A program made the position numbers and the translations under genes. From Nitrospirota bacterium (GTDB taxonomy: Bacteria > Nitrospirota_A > Leptospirillia > Leptospirillales > Leptospirillaceae), in the NCBI GenBank assembly GCA_021838585.1, contig JAKCDE010000007.1:6075-70074 (forward strand): a DNA stretch of 64,000 nt, in the 5' to 3' direction. Within the stretch, counting starts at the first letter, position 1. Every line of letters starts with the position of its first letter. Below are positions 34,262-43,256 of this stretch, in pieces. The notes under the pieces are model-generated. The model saw nothing but the letters and a program-made list of their open reading frames with translations, did no database searches and had not been told where the DNA came from.

Positions 34262-35665
34262 CTATTCCTCTTTTTTGCCGCGTGGCTTCAAAAGGAACGG
34301 GACCCCGGTGAAGGCATATTTTTCCCGGATCTTCCGGGTCAGAAACTGGAGATAGGTGGGGGTCAACCCGTCCGGCCGGTTCGAGAAGAGATGGATGACG
34401 GTCGGTGCGATCTGGACCTGGGTGGCGTAGTAGACCCTGACGGGACCAGTCTTGAGGCGGGGAGGGGGGGTGTGGCCCATGACGGGGAGAATGGCCCGGT
34501 TGAGTTCGCTGGTTCCGACACGCCGGTAATACCAGGACCGGACTGTCTCGATATGCCGGAAGATCTGGGAGATGTTCCGGCCGGTCATCCCCGAGATGTT
34601 CAGAACAGGGGCAAAGGCAAGAAAAGGGTATCGCTCGGCGAGAAGGGAAAGGTCGGGAGTCTCTCCCCTGGCCACGGCGTCCCACTTGTTGAAGGCGATG
34701 ATGAGACCCCGGCGGGTGTCGATGACCTGGCGAATGATCCGGAGATCTCCGTCGGTGAGGCCGTCCGGAGTCGATACGAGAACGATCGCGATCTCGGCGT
34801 TCAAAAGGGCCCTTTCTGTGCGGATGATCCCGTAGAGTTCGGATGCCTCGGCGAGCTTGCCCCTTTTCCGGATCCCGGCGGTGTCCACAAAACGGTAGGG
34901 CTTGTTGCGCCAGGTGACAAGGGTGTCGATGGCGTCGCGGGTCGTTCCGGGGAGAGGGCTGGTGACAAGACGCTCTTCCCCCAGGAGATGGTTGATCAGT
35001 GTCGATTTTCCAACATTGGGCCGGCCGATTACGGCGACCCGGGCCGGTTCATCGAGCCGCTTCCGGATTCTCTCGCGGATCTCTTCCTCCGATTCGCCCG
35101 TGAGGACCAGGCGGTCGGGGTCGGTTTCCACATCCGTCGAACGGGGAAGAAGGGATGAAAGGGGGGCGAGAAGCTCTTCCATGCCCAGTCCGTGCAGGGC
35201 GGAGATCGGCTGGAGAGGTTCGACGCCGTATTTGTAAAAGTCGGCCAGAAGAACGGATTCGCGGGTCGGGGAATCGCTTTTGTTGACGGCGAAGACGGCG
35301 GGTTTTCCCGAGGCGCGGATCCGGTCCACCACATCCCGGTCCATGGGGTTATAGCCCTCTCGGGCGTCGAAAACATAGATCAGCGCATCGGCTTCCTCGA
35401 GAGCGAAGAGGGCCTGCTTCCGGATCGCTTCCCCCAGAGGGTGGTCGTCCCCGAAGAGAATGCCCCCCGTATCGACGAGCCGATAGGTCCAGGGCCCCCG
35501 GGTGACGGTGGCGTAGTGGCGGTCCCGGGTTACACCTGGCTGGTCTTCCACGATGGCCCGGTTCTCTCCCAGAAGGCGGTTGAACAGGGTCGACTTTCCG
35601 ACGTTCGGACGGCCGAGAATGGCCACGAGAGGCAGGGAGTCCGCCGCCCTGGGAGAATCAGGCAT
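34262..35665 (-). CDS. der: GTPase Der (EngA), tandem G domains
   Basis: Ribosome-assembly GTPase with two consecutive G domains and a KH-like C-terminus. Domain one has GRPNVGKSTLFN and NKSD; domain two has GRPNVGKSTLIN, DTAG and NKWD. The C-terminal KH-like region ends in basic KPRGKKEE. 467 residues is normal. ATG 35665 has TGGAG six bases upstream; a GTG at 35677 lacks one. Confidence 0.95.
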   Translation of the reverse strand: MPDSPRAADSLPLVAILGRPNVGKSTLFNRLLGENRAIVEDQPGVTRDRHYATVTRGPWTYRLVDTGGILFGDDHPLGEAIRKQALFALEEADALIYVFDAREGYNPMDRDVVDRIRASGKPAVFAVNKSDSPTRESVLLADFYKYGVEPLQPISALHGLGMEELLAPLSSLLPRSTDVETDPDRLVLTGESEEEIRERIRKRLDEPARVAVIGRPNVGKSTLINHLLGEERLVTSPLPGTTRDAIDTLVTWRNKPYRFVDTAGIRKRGKLAEASELYGIIRTERALLNAEIAIVLVSTPDGLTDGDLRIIRQVIDTRRGLIIAFNKWDAVARGETPDLSLLAERYPFLAFAPVLNISGMTGRNISQIFRHIETVRSWYYRRVGTSELNRAILPVMGHTPPPRLKTGPVRVYYATQVQIAPTVIHLFSNRPDGLTPTYLQFLTRKIREKYAFTGVPFLLKPRGKKEE

Positions 35666-35725
35666 CTTGTGCTCCACAAGAAGGATGACAAATCGGCAAG
35701 GATGTCGGAAAAAAGGACAGGACTG

Positions 35726-35911
35726 TCAATCCCGGTCGAAGAATTTCGGCTTTTCCGTGTACTCGGGAGGCGGGGTTTTGCGAATGAAGCGGTTATAGAC
35801 CCATTGCGCAAAAATGGTCAGAAGTCCCCCGACAAAGAGAAAGGCGAAGCCGGCCATGAGGATCTGGCCCATATGGTTGACCATGGGGTACTGCGGATGT
35901 CCCTGGGACAT
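35726..35911 (-). CDS. Small membrane protein, hypothetical
   Basis: A 61-residue protein with one membrane helix (GQILMAGFAFLFVGGLLTIFA) followed by a basic WVYNRFIRK and an acidic-basic tail. ATG at 35911 is used because GAGGAGGG lies upstream with a suitable spacer; longer in-frame extensions have none. No family recognised. Size and topology resemble small oxidase-associated subunits, but no oxidase gene is adjacent. Confidence 0.55.
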   Translation of the reverse strand: MSQGHPQYPMVNHMGQILMAGFAFLFVGGLLTIFAQWVYNRFIRKTPPPEYTEKPKFFDRD

Positions 35912-36198
35912 GAAGTTCCCTCCTCGAAAGAACAATCCTATCATGCTCCTCCCTTCTTTCGCAATTGAATTTCGGGAAGAAGAAGGCAGTTTTTGCGACG
36001 GAGACAGGAAAAGAGGCTTTCGAAATGGAAAAAGACTTCGTTTGATGCCGGACCTTCGGATGTCCGGTTCCGGGGGGCTTGATGATCTTCGGTGTTTCAA
36101 CCCTTTGGAATTTTTGATCCGGCCGGATCTTCCGGGGTAGAATCAAAAAAGGCGGTTTTTCTGAGGCCGCAGGAGATGGGAAAAGGGAGGGAAAAACG

Positions 36199-37530
36199 AT
36201 GGCAGGGGAAGCGGGTGACACGGAAAAGCCGCATCGTGTCCTGATTCTGGGAGCCGGGTTCGGCGGGCTTTACACTGCGGTTTATCTGTCCAGGTTTCTG
36301 GGAAAGAATCGCCCCGACGTCTGGGTGACGGTCGTGGATCGCAGGAATTACTTTCTCTTCACGCCCATGCTGCACAGCGTGGCGACCGGGGCGCTCGAGC
36401 CTCGCTACGTTGCCCATTCCATCCGAAAGATCTTCCGGAAGACCAGAGTTCACGCCCATGTCGGGAAGATCGAAGGGATCGACCTCGAAAACCGACAGGT
36501 GCGCACCACCCATCGCGCCCTCCCCTATGACGATCTGGTGATTGCCCTGGGTTCGGAGACAAACTTCTTCGGAAACCAGGAACTCGAGCGGCGGGCCTTC
36601 ACCCTCAAGAACCTCGAGGACGCCGCCCGTATCAACAACCACATCATCCAGCAGTTCGAGCGGGCCTACTGGGAGGAGAACCCCGAGGTCAAGCGCGGTC
36701 TTCTGACCTTTGTGGTGGTGGGGGCCGGTCCGACCGGGGTCGAGCTGGCCGGCGAGATTTATGAGTACGCCCACCGGGAGCTCTTGCGGGATTTCGGGCG
36801 AAGGATCACCGCCGACGAGATTCGTGTTGTCCTTGTCGAGGCGACCGGCCGCATCCTGCCGTCCCTTCCGGAGAAGCTCTCCCAGGAAGCCATACGACGC
36901 CTCGAGTCGATCGGGATCGAGATGATGCTGGGGACCCGGCTCGAGTCCTGGGACGGAACCACGGTCCGGCTGACGTCGGGAGCGAATTTTCTTGCATCCA
37001 CCCTTGTCTGGTCGGCCGGCGTGAAGACCAATCCCCTGGTCCGGGAACTCCCGCTCGACAAGGATCCTTCGGGCCGGATCATCGTCCGCTCGACGCTTGA
37101 GGCCAGGACGATGGACCATGTCTGGATCCTGGGCGACAACGCCCACGCCATCGATCCTTTTGTGCAGAAGCCCTATCCTCCCACCGCGCAGACTGCCGTC
37201 CGGCAGGCCCGTGTGGTGGCCCACAACATCGCGGCCCGCCTCCTCAAAAAACCAGAAATCACCTTCGCCCATCGCCATGTGGGGGGCTTCGTCTCGATCG
37301 GGGACAACTACGCGCTTCTGTCGGCCAAGCAGTTCACTCTGACCGGGATCCTGGGATGGTTTTTGTGGAATCTGGTCTACATCAACAAGCTCCCGATCAT
37401 CCGCTACCGTCTTTTCTCCACCTTCGGTCTCTTTCTCAAGGTCTTTTTCGAAAGGGCGACCACCGAGGTGAATCTGTGTTCCGGAGAGCCGGAAAGCCTA
37501 GTCCGGGAGATCGGACGAAAAGCGGGTTGA
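36199..37530 (+). CDS. ndh: Type II NADH:quinone oxidoreductase (NDH-2)
   Basis: Single-subunit, non-proton-pumping NADH dehydrogenase that passes electrons to quinone. The FAD Rossmann motif GAGFGG is at residues 18-23, the NAD motif GAGPTGVELAGE at about 175-186, and the C-terminal ATG-type FAD motif is WILGDNAHA. FTPMLHSVATG is a family hallmark, and a C-terminal hydrophobic segment (LTGILGWFLWNLVYI) is the membrane anchor. 443 residues. GGGAGG lies seven bases before the ATG. A terminator follows. Confidence 0.9.
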   Translation: MAGEAGDTEKPHRVLILGAGFGGLYTAVYLSRFLGKNRPDVWVTVVDRRNYFLFTPMLHSVATGALEPRYVAHSIRKIFRKTRVHAHVGKIEGIDLENRQVRTTHRALPYDDLVIALGSETNFFGNQELERRAFTLKNLEDAARINNHIIQQFERAYWEENPEVKRGLLTFVVVGAGPTGVELAGEIYEYAHRELLRDFGRRITADEIRVVLVEATGRILPSLPEKLSQEAIRRLESIGIEMMLGTRLESWDGTTVRLTSGANFLASTLVWSAGVKTNPLVRELPLDKDPSGRIIVRSTLEARTMDHVWILGDNAHAIDPFVQKPYPPTAQTAVRQARVVAHNIAARLLKKPEITFAHRHVGGFVSIGDNYALLSAKQFTLTGILGWFLWNLVYINKLPIIRYRLFSTFGLFLKVFFERATTEVNLCSGEPESLVREIGRKAG

Positions 37531-37563
37531 CCCGACCGGGGCGGGATCTTTGCGACCAGGCGG

Positions 37564-37600
37564 AAGGGCCGGCCGGAGAATGTTCCGGTCGGCCCTTTTT
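37564..37600 (+). terminator. Rho-independent terminator after NDH-2
   Basis: Long G+C stem AAGGGCCGGCCGGA (37564-37577) with TTCCGGTCGGCCCTT (37583-37597), a short loop and a T-run. Located 34 bases past the ndh stop. Confidence 0.88.
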
Positions 37601-37620
37601 GTGCTTGGCCCGGTTTGCCT

Positions 37621-39204
37621 TCAGTTGGTGACGGAAAGGGTGTAGTTGAGGGTAGTTTCATTTTGTACATTATCAAAACCATTTATGCTGAAAGCAAAGG
37701 GATTACTAGAGCATCCATTTGCTGGAACGCTAAACGTGAAGCTGAAATTTCCTGTTGTACTATTTACTGAGGTATATGTTGTTCCTATCTCAATGTTTTC
37801 GGGGGATGTTTCTTGGACTTGGACGGTTGAAGGCCCCGACAAGGTATCGGTCAGGGTTCCGGTGACGGTGACGAGCAGGGTGGAGCCGGTACAGCCGGGG
37901 GCGTAGACCGAACCGTTGGCGGGAGAGAGATTGGAGAGAACCGGCGGGGTGTTGTCGATGATGAAGGCGACGGTCGCGGTCCGGGTGTTCCCGGCATAGT
38001 CGGTGGCGGTGGCGGAGAGGCTCGCAGGCCCCGAGGGGCTCTTCGTGGTGTCGAGTGAGGTGATGATGGGGTTCCCCGAGACGGATCCGCCGGGAAGGTC
38101 CACGTTCTGGCCCGTCATGACCATCTGGGCGATGCCCAGGCTGTCCGTGGCCGAGGCGGAGATCCCGATCGTTCCGTTGTAGTAGAGGCCGGAGACGGGG
38201 TTTGTGATGGTGACCTGGGGCGTGCCGGGGTCCGGAAGCTGGGGAGAGGGCGAAGGGGGAAAGAGCGATCCGGTGTTCAGGGCGATCCCGTTTAAAATCC
38301 CGTCGGTCAGGGCAGGGGTCAGCCCGGACTGGTTCTGCCCGGTCCACAGAAAGATCAGCGCCTCGGCCGTGAGGTCCTGGCGGAGGGTTTCGGAGGAGAG
38401 GGTGTAGCCGTAATAGGTGAGGGGGATGGGGTTGCCGGGGGTGAGCCCGTTGAAGACTCCGTCCCCCTCGTCTTCTTCGAGAAGGGAAAGAAGTCCCATG
38501 GGATTGGCCGTGCCAGGGGCAAGGCTTTTGGTTGAGCCGATGTGGTCGGTCAGCTGGGAAAGTCCCGCCAGAAGAAGCCCGTAGATGCCGGAGGCATTCG
38601 CGCTGGCGGGACCTGTCAGAAGGTTGGATGGCGGAACCTCGGCCGGGTCGAAGCCCAGGAACTGGTTCCAGTCGCTTCGGGCCCGGGTCAGGGCCGAAGC
38701 CGGAGAGCTTCCCTGGGTGATGAGAGTCTGGGCTTCCGTCGCCTCGAGCGACGAGAAGGGGGTCAGAACGACGGTCGCCCGGGTGATGTCCGCCGCCGGG
38801 AGAAGGGTGGTGAGGGCCTCGCCTGTGCTGAGGGTGACGGTGGCGCCGCTTGCGATGTCGATGGTCGACCCGCCGGTCAGGGTAAAGCTGACCGGCCCTC
38901 CGGATGGGTCGAACAGACTGGTGATGGAGAAGTTTCCGTTTCGGTCGGTGGTGACGGTTCCCAGCGGAAGGAGGGAGCCGTCGGACTGGTACTGGCCCAC
39001 CGCGACCGTCCCCCCGACGATGGGGCCGTCGAAGGCCGTTCCGGAGGCGGTGAGGAGGGAGGGGCCGGTCAGCCCTTCCGGTGTCTGGGGGAATGTGAGG
39101 GTCGTGCCCTTGCATCCTCCGAGGAGAAGCAGAAGAGATCCGGTCAGAATCCCAGGGAAAAAAGAGGGACGCCGGGGGCGTCCGGAGAGAGAAGTTCTCG
39201 GCAT
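37621..39204 (-). CDS. Lipoprotein with Ig-like region and low-G+C C-terminal tail
   Basis: A 527-residue lipoprotein (lipobox LLGGC, C31) rich in Ser, Thr and Gly, with Ig-like repeats in the C-terminal half (PVSGLYYNGTIGISASATDS, then DNTPPVLSNLSPANGSVYAPG). This pattern is typical of surface adhesion or matrix proteins. The last 180 bases (37621-37800) are about 37% G+C against about 60% or more just upstream, a sharp step inside the reading frame. The function is not established. It follows the ndh terminator on the opposite strand. Confidence 0.65.
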   Translation of the reverse strand: MPRTSLSGRPRRPSFFPGILTGSLLLLLGGCKGTTLTFPQTPEGLTGPSLLTASGTAFDGPIVGGTVAVGQYQSDGSLLPLGTVTTDRNGNFSITSLFDPSGGPVSFTLTGGSTIDIASGATVTLSTGEALTTLLPAADITRATVVLTPFSSLEATEAQTLITQGSSPASALTRARSDWNQFLGFDPAEVPPSNLLTGPASANASGIYGLLLAGLSQLTDHIGSTKSLAPGTANPMGLLSLLEEDEGDGVFNGLTPGNPIPLTYYGYTLSSETLRQDLTAEALIFLWTGQNQSGLTPALTDGILNGIALNTGSLFPPSPSPQLPDPGTPQVTITNPVSGLYYNGTIGISASATDSLGIAQMVMTGQNVDLPGGSVSGNPIITSLDTTKSPSGPASLSATATDYAGNTRTATVAFIIDNTPPVLSNLSPANGSVYAPGCTGSTLLVTVTGTLTDTLSGPSTVQVQETSPENIEIGTTYTSVNSTTGNFSFTFSVPANGCSSNPFAFSINGFDNVQNETTLNYTLSVTN

Positions 39205-39241
39205 CGTGGCGCTCGCGGATAAAGTGTGAAAGAGGGAAGAA

Positions 39242-39781
39242 TCAGAAGGAAGTGGAAACTCCCAGGAAAATCCGGTCGGCGACGAGGCTTCCCCCTGAGA
39301 CTCCGGGGAGTTGTCCTGACAGAGGCAGGAACCATCGGTCCTCGAGGGTCAGGCCGATGTTTTTTGTCAGGGTGAGCGTCGTGCCGAGTCCCGTATCGAA
39401 GAGGTCCAGAACGGCCCGTCCGCTGTCGGGAGAGGAAAGGGCGATGAATCCGACCCCTCCCCCGGCCACGACGAAGAAGGACAGGATCTCCATAGGATGG
39501 ATCTCGTAGACCAGGTTGGCGGTGAGGGTGGTTTCCGAGAGGCGGCAGTTCTGGCACAGGGAGTCACCGTATCCCCCGTCGATCTCGCCAGCCAGGTTCG
39601 GCAGGAAGAAATACCGGAGATTGGCTCCGAAGGCCAGCCCTCCGTTCTCGATTCCGGCCGAAGGGGTGATGACGACGGAGTCGTCGGCGCGGGCCAGGGC
39701 TGGAGGAAACAACCCGGAGATGGCGAGCGTCGCGGCCAGGAGGACGACGAGCATCGATCGGGAAGAGGAACAATCTGTCAA
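39242..39781 (-). CDS. Small outer-membrane beta-barrel protein, hypothetical
   Basis: A 179-residue protein with a signal peptide (LVVLLAATLAISG, cleaved about LARADD). The mature part alternates in beta-barrel fashion and ends in the aromatic FLGVSTSF, a common barrel end. A CQNC pair in the middle could form a disulfide. TTG at 39781 is preferred because AAGGAG lies seven bases upstream; an ATG at 39754 has none. It lies 37 bases beyond the Ig-like lipoprotein's start, same strand. Confidence 0.55.
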   Translation of the reverse strand: MTDCSSSRSMLVVLLAATLAISGLFPPALARADDSVVITPSAGIENGGLAFGANLRYFFLPNLAGEIDGGYGDSLCQNCRLSETTLTANLVYEIHPMEILSFFVVAGGGVGFIALSSPDSGRAVLDLFDTGLGTTLTLTKNIGLTLEDRWFLPLSGQLPGVSGGSLVADRIFLGVSTSF

Positions 39782-39888
39782 AGAAAGACTCCTTGCGATA
39801 GTGGTCTGGATTCTGGATTGTCCGGTCTGCTCTTGAAAAACAGACGGACCGGGAGAGCACTTTTGATGCCAGATACCACGCAAAAGAA

Positions 39889-40007
39889 AATAATGATAAA
39901 AAATGGCGATGCATAATGGGTTTGGCTGTGGGATCCCCCGTGAGGCTGGGGGAGGGACCGTCATCAAAACCGCCGGAGCTGACATGACGACAATGAGAAT
40001 CGTTTTT
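39889..40007. promoter_or_regulatory. Two Fur-box-like sequences in the divergent region
   Basis: Sequence at 39889-39907 matches 13 of 19 positions of the Fur consensus, and 39989-40007 matches 14 of 19, by hand alignment. Both lie between the barrel protein gene and cca. These are A+T-rich matches and may be chance. Confidence 0.3.
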
Positions 40008-40021
40008 GTCAGGAGATTCCG

Positions 40022-41287
40022 GTGACCCGTCGTGGCCCGTCCCGAAACGAAAGCGGGGAAGACTTCCACGCCAGTCTTTTCCGGCGTTTGTCGCGCAGGA
40101 TCGGACCGGTGTTCGCCCGCCTTAACGAGGAGAACCTCCCGGCCTGGGTGGTCGGAGGCGCCCTCCGGGATCTCCTTCTCGGGCGGCCTCTCCGTGACGT
40201 GGACCTCGCCGTCCGGGCCTCCCGGGATCAAATCGGCGTCCTTTTTCCGGAGGGGGTCTGGGTGGGTAGGAAGGTTCAGGCCTTCGTTCTCTCCCCGAAA
40301 GCCGGAAAAAAGGGAACGACCGTCCAGATCACTGTCTTTTCCGGCTCGATCGAAGAGGAGCTCTCGAGGCGGGATTTCTCGGTCAACGCCCTGGCGATGC
40401 GTCTTTCCGGGGGAGTCCGTCAGGAGGAGCGGGCCCCCCTTCTGCTCGACCCTTTTGGAGGCGTGGCGGACCTTGAGGCCGGACGCCTGGCCCGCCCCTG
40501 CCTGGTTCGGGATCCTTTTTCGGAGGATCCGGTCCGGGTCCTTCGACTGGTGCGCTTTGTCGCGACACTTGGGTTTTCCGTCGACCCGGAGACTCTGGAG
40601 CTTGCGCAGCGGTCCCTGGAATCTCTGTCTGCTGTTGCGGGAGAGAGGCGTCGCACGGAGCTTCTCGCCCTCTTTTCCGGAGGGTGGCTCCGGAAGCTTT
40701 CGGAGGTCATGGCTCCGGGATTTTCGGGAGAGGTGCTGGTCCGGGCGGGAGGTTTTGCGACAATTCCCAAGGAGAGGATCGAAGAGAGACTTCCGTCACT
40801 TCTGAACGAGGTGGTCCTTCACTCAGGGCGTGACCCTCTTTTTAGGGTGTGGGTTTTTTATCGTGGAATCGGGACGGAAACGGAGGCGTTGGCCCGGAGC
40901 CTTCCATGGAGCCGGAGTGAGCGCCGAAGGCTTCTCCGGTGGGATCGGCTTCTCCGATTCTTAAAGGAGCAACGGGAGCCCCCCTGGACCGCATCCGAAC
41001 GGGCCCTTCTGATGACCGTCGATTATCGGGAGAAAGTCGCTCGGATGGCGGAAAGAATGTTGTTACCGCAAGAGAGAAAGACCTTCCGTGAATGGAAATC
41101 CAGGGCCGTCACGGCTCTGTGTCGGCCTTGGCCGGAGGTCAGGGAAGCGCTTGTCCGGGGTGAAAAGAGTCAGGGATTCGAGACGACGGCGCAGGAGAGC
41201 ATGTCGAGGGAGACGGGAAGGGAGCTGGGGGAGAGAACGGTCGTGGGCCCGGAGAGCCCGCCCGAGGAATTTGTGGGGGAGGCATAG
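40022..41287 (+). CDS. cca: CCA tRNA nucleotidyltransferase / poly(A) polymerase family
   Basis: Adds or repairs the 3' CCA of tRNA, or polyadenylates RNA; the two are hard to separate by sequence. The head motif VVGGALRDLLLGRPLRDVDLAV is present, with the catalytic Asp pair DVD, and RRDFSVNALAM follows. A C-terminal arginine-rich region follows. 421 residues. GTG at 40022 has AGGAG seven bases upstream. Its last 118 bases overlap the convergent propeller lipoprotein. Confidence 0.87.
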   Translation: MTRRGPSRNESGEDFHASLFRRLSRRIGPVFARLNEENLPAWVVGGALRDLLLGRPLRDVDLAVRASRDQIGVLFPEGVWVGRKVQAFVLSPKAGKKGTTVQITVFSGSIEEELSRRDFSVNALAMRLSGGVRQEERAPLLLDPFGGVADLEAGRLARPCLVRDPFSEDPVRVLRLVRFVATLGFSVDPETLELAQRSLESLSAVAGERRRTELLALFSGGWLRKLSEVMAPGFSGEVLVRAGGFATIPKERIEERLPSLLNEVVLHSGRDPLFRVWVFYRGIGTETEALARSLPWSRSERRRLLRWDRLLRFLKEQREPPWTASERALLMTVDYREKVARMAERMLLPQERKTFREWKSRAVTALCRPWPEVREALVRGEKSQGFETTAQESMSRETGRELGERTVVGPESPPEEFVGEA

Positions 41288-42285
41288 AGAAAGCCGTTGG
41301 ATGTAGGGGTGTAGACGATACCCCCCAGGGTGTCGACGCACGGGTAATTGAGTGGCGCCGTGGGGGGAAAGGAGACTTGGGAGGCCGCACTCTTAGCCTG
41401 CGGGGCGATCGACTGGAGGGAGGGAGGATTGGTTCCGGTAAAGGAGGCGTAGAAAAAGACGGTGGTCGGATCGAAGGTTGCGCCTAAGGGGCAGTTGGGG
41501 GGCGTGCAGGTATAGGCGGAGGACGAATGCGACCCAAAAGGAGGGGTTGATGAAAGCGTGACCGGAATTTCCTGGGGGGTCTCCAAGTTTAAGGATGTGG
41601 AGAGGGAGGTGGTCGAAACGGTCAGAAACAGGATGCAGGGCGACGTTCCCGAGACCGCGCAGTCGATGGCCGGCTGGACGGGGTAGGTGGAAGTGGAAGC
41701 GGACGTGTATCCTGTTTCGCATGACGAGGTCTTGGAAAAAGAAATCAAACCCAGGTTGTCGGAAGAAGATCCTCCCCCGGAATTTCCGTCGACGACGACG
41801 AGATACTGGCTGTCGGATGTCACGGCGAGGCCGGTGATGGCACCAAGCCCTGAAGATCCTGAGCAGCCGATGGGGGTTGTCTGGGTCAGGCTGCCCCCGC
41901 CCCCGACGGTCCAGACCGACACGGAGGAGTCCCCCGTCGCCCCCAGGAGAAGAGGCCCGCTTTGGCCGGCCGGGATTCCCGGGGTGGCGGCGATCTGGAA
42001 GAGGCCTGTGTTCTGAACGAGCGGCTGGGTCGAGAGGGGACTCAGCGTCCCGGTGCTCATGATCGAGAAGCCGTAGATCCCGCTGGAGGTGGCCACATAT
42101 AGAAAGCGTCCGGTCGCTGTCGGGACAATTGGACCTCCGCCGCAGCCGGAGAGGACGATGAGAAGGCCGAAGAGGCCTGTCAGGGCCCGTAGAAGGCGGA
42201 GATGACGGTCGGCGCGACAACGGGTCAACGGCGTAAGAACTCCCCATGGGTTCGGGTTGAAGGAGGTGTAGAATGTCGAAGGCAT
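41170..42285 (-). CDS. Lipoprotein with beta-propeller-like repeats, hypothetical
   Basis: A 371-residue lipoprotein with lipobox VLSGC. The mature part has repeating segments (FLYVATSSGIYGFSIM, later LAVTSDSQYLVVVDG) resembling lactonase-type seven-bladed propellers. Ser, Thr and Gly are abundant. ATG 42285 is chosen; a TTG at 42312 is also possible. The gene ends inside the 3' end of cca, overlapping by 118 bases. No specific function can be named. Confidence 0.6.
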   Translation of the reverse strand: MPSTFYTSFNPNPWGVLTPLTRCRADRHLRLLRALTGLFGLLIVLSGCGGGPIVPTATGRFLYVATSSGIYGFSIMSTGTLSPLSTQPLVQNTGLFQIAATPGIPAGQSGPLLLGATGDSSVSVWTVGGGGSLTQTTPIGCSGSSGLGAITGLAVTSDSQYLVVVDGNSGGGSSSDNLGLISFSKTSSCETGYTSASTSTYPVQPAIDCAVSGTSPCILFLTVSTTSLSTSLNLETPQEIPVTLSSTPPFGSHSSSAYTCTPPNCPLGATFDPTTVFFYASFTGTNPPSLQSIAPQAKSAASQVSFPPTAPLNYPCVDTLGGIVYTPTSNGFLYASPTNSSGGLSGPTTVLSPSSLPVSLDMLSCAVVSNP

Positions 42286-42424
42286 TTTATCGGAATCGGG
42301 CGAGGGGATCAATCGATTTGCCCGAAATGTCCACGGGGGGCTTTTTCATCTTGAACGGCAGGCCGGATAGCGGTAGGCTGGAACAAGACCTTTTTCATTC
42401 CGGAATTTCAAGGGAGGTGAGGCC

Positions 42425-43132
42425 ATGTCCCTTGCCCTGATTCGTCGCCTCTTCGTGGCGGTTCCGCTGTTCGTTCTGTTTCTGTCCGGCTGCGCTCCCA
42501 ATCGGGTCGAGCTTCCGGCCTACGTGCCCGTCTCCCCCTCTGCCGGTGGCTCCTATATGCAGAGAGTTTTCGTCCTGGCCCCTCTCGCCGACCACCGGTT
42601 CCGTTTTTTCGAATACGCTCCCACCGGAATGATGGATACCATCGGATGGGGGGAGGGAACGGGAACCCTGTATACGCCCCAGAACATTCCCGGGCATGTC
42701 TCGAAGGCCCTGGTCTCCCAGTTCAGGGCCTACGGGATGGCGGTTTCCTATGATCCGCGCATCCGGTGCCGTATCGGTGGAACGCCCGGCCACCCCGCGA
42801 TCTCTGTCAAAGGGATCTCCACCGGCCTCGTTTTGTGCGGCTCCATTCTGGACTACCAGTTCGAACTCGATCACCCCCGGGTGGTCTTCGGGTTCATTTC
42901 CACGCTCGACATGGCGGCCGGAGCCACCCTGTCCGCCCAGGCTTCGCTCCATCTCTTTCTGGTACGGGCCCGAAGCGGCAGGATCCTGTGGTCCGGCGTC
43001 GAATCGAGCTCCAGGGAGCTTCGCGGCGTCCATCCTCCCCATCTCAAGAGTCAGGCCGTCTCCTACCTCGATGAGACCCTCTCGCGGGTTCTTGCCAAAT
43101 CCGCCCGGGCCATGTCCGGTGCGACCGAGTGA
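42425..43132 (+). CDS. Lipoprotein, hypothetical
   Basis: A 235-residue lipoprotein (LSGC lipobox, C23). The mature part has alternating short strands (YMQRVFVLAPLADHRFRFFEYA) and a helical tail. The layout resembles small ABC-transporter auxiliary lipoproteins, but I cannot name a family. GGGAGG lies seven bases before the ATG. It is followed after 124 bases by the PQQ-like gene. Confidence 0.5.
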   Translation: MSLALIRRLFVAVPLFVLFLSGCAPNRVELPAYVPVSPSAGGSYMQRVFVLAPLADHRFRFFEYAPTGMMDTIGWGEGTGTLYTPQNIPGHVSKALVSQFRAYGMAVSYDPRIRCRIGGTPGHPAISVKGISTGLVLCGSILDYQFELDHPRVVFGFISTLDMAAGATLSAQASLHLFLVRARSGRILWSGVESSSRELRGVHPPHLKSQAVSYLDETLSRVLAKSARAMSGATE

Positions 43133-43256
43133 GACCTTCCTCCCCAGGCGGAGGATTCCCGGAGCCGACCCCTCGTGATCGGATGACTTTTCCGGTAAAA
43201 TCTGCCGAAAAGAGGACGAGGGCGTTTCACGAATCGGCACAGGAGAAAGGATCCAG

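Noticed and set aside
34070..35158. A 362-codon frame on the plus strand opposite der
   Set aside because: It mirrors the codon pattern of der, and its product has no signal or motif; such shadows are common in this G+C range.
36097..37278. A 393-codon frame on the minus strand opposite the NDH-2 gene
   Set aside because: Product is charged and low-complexity without a fold signature, while the plus-strand frame has clear NDH-2 motifs.
38542..39229. Plus-strand frames opposite the Ig-like lipoprotein
   Set aside because: Repetitive codon structure of the lipoprotein opens both complementary frames; no start sites or motifs support them.
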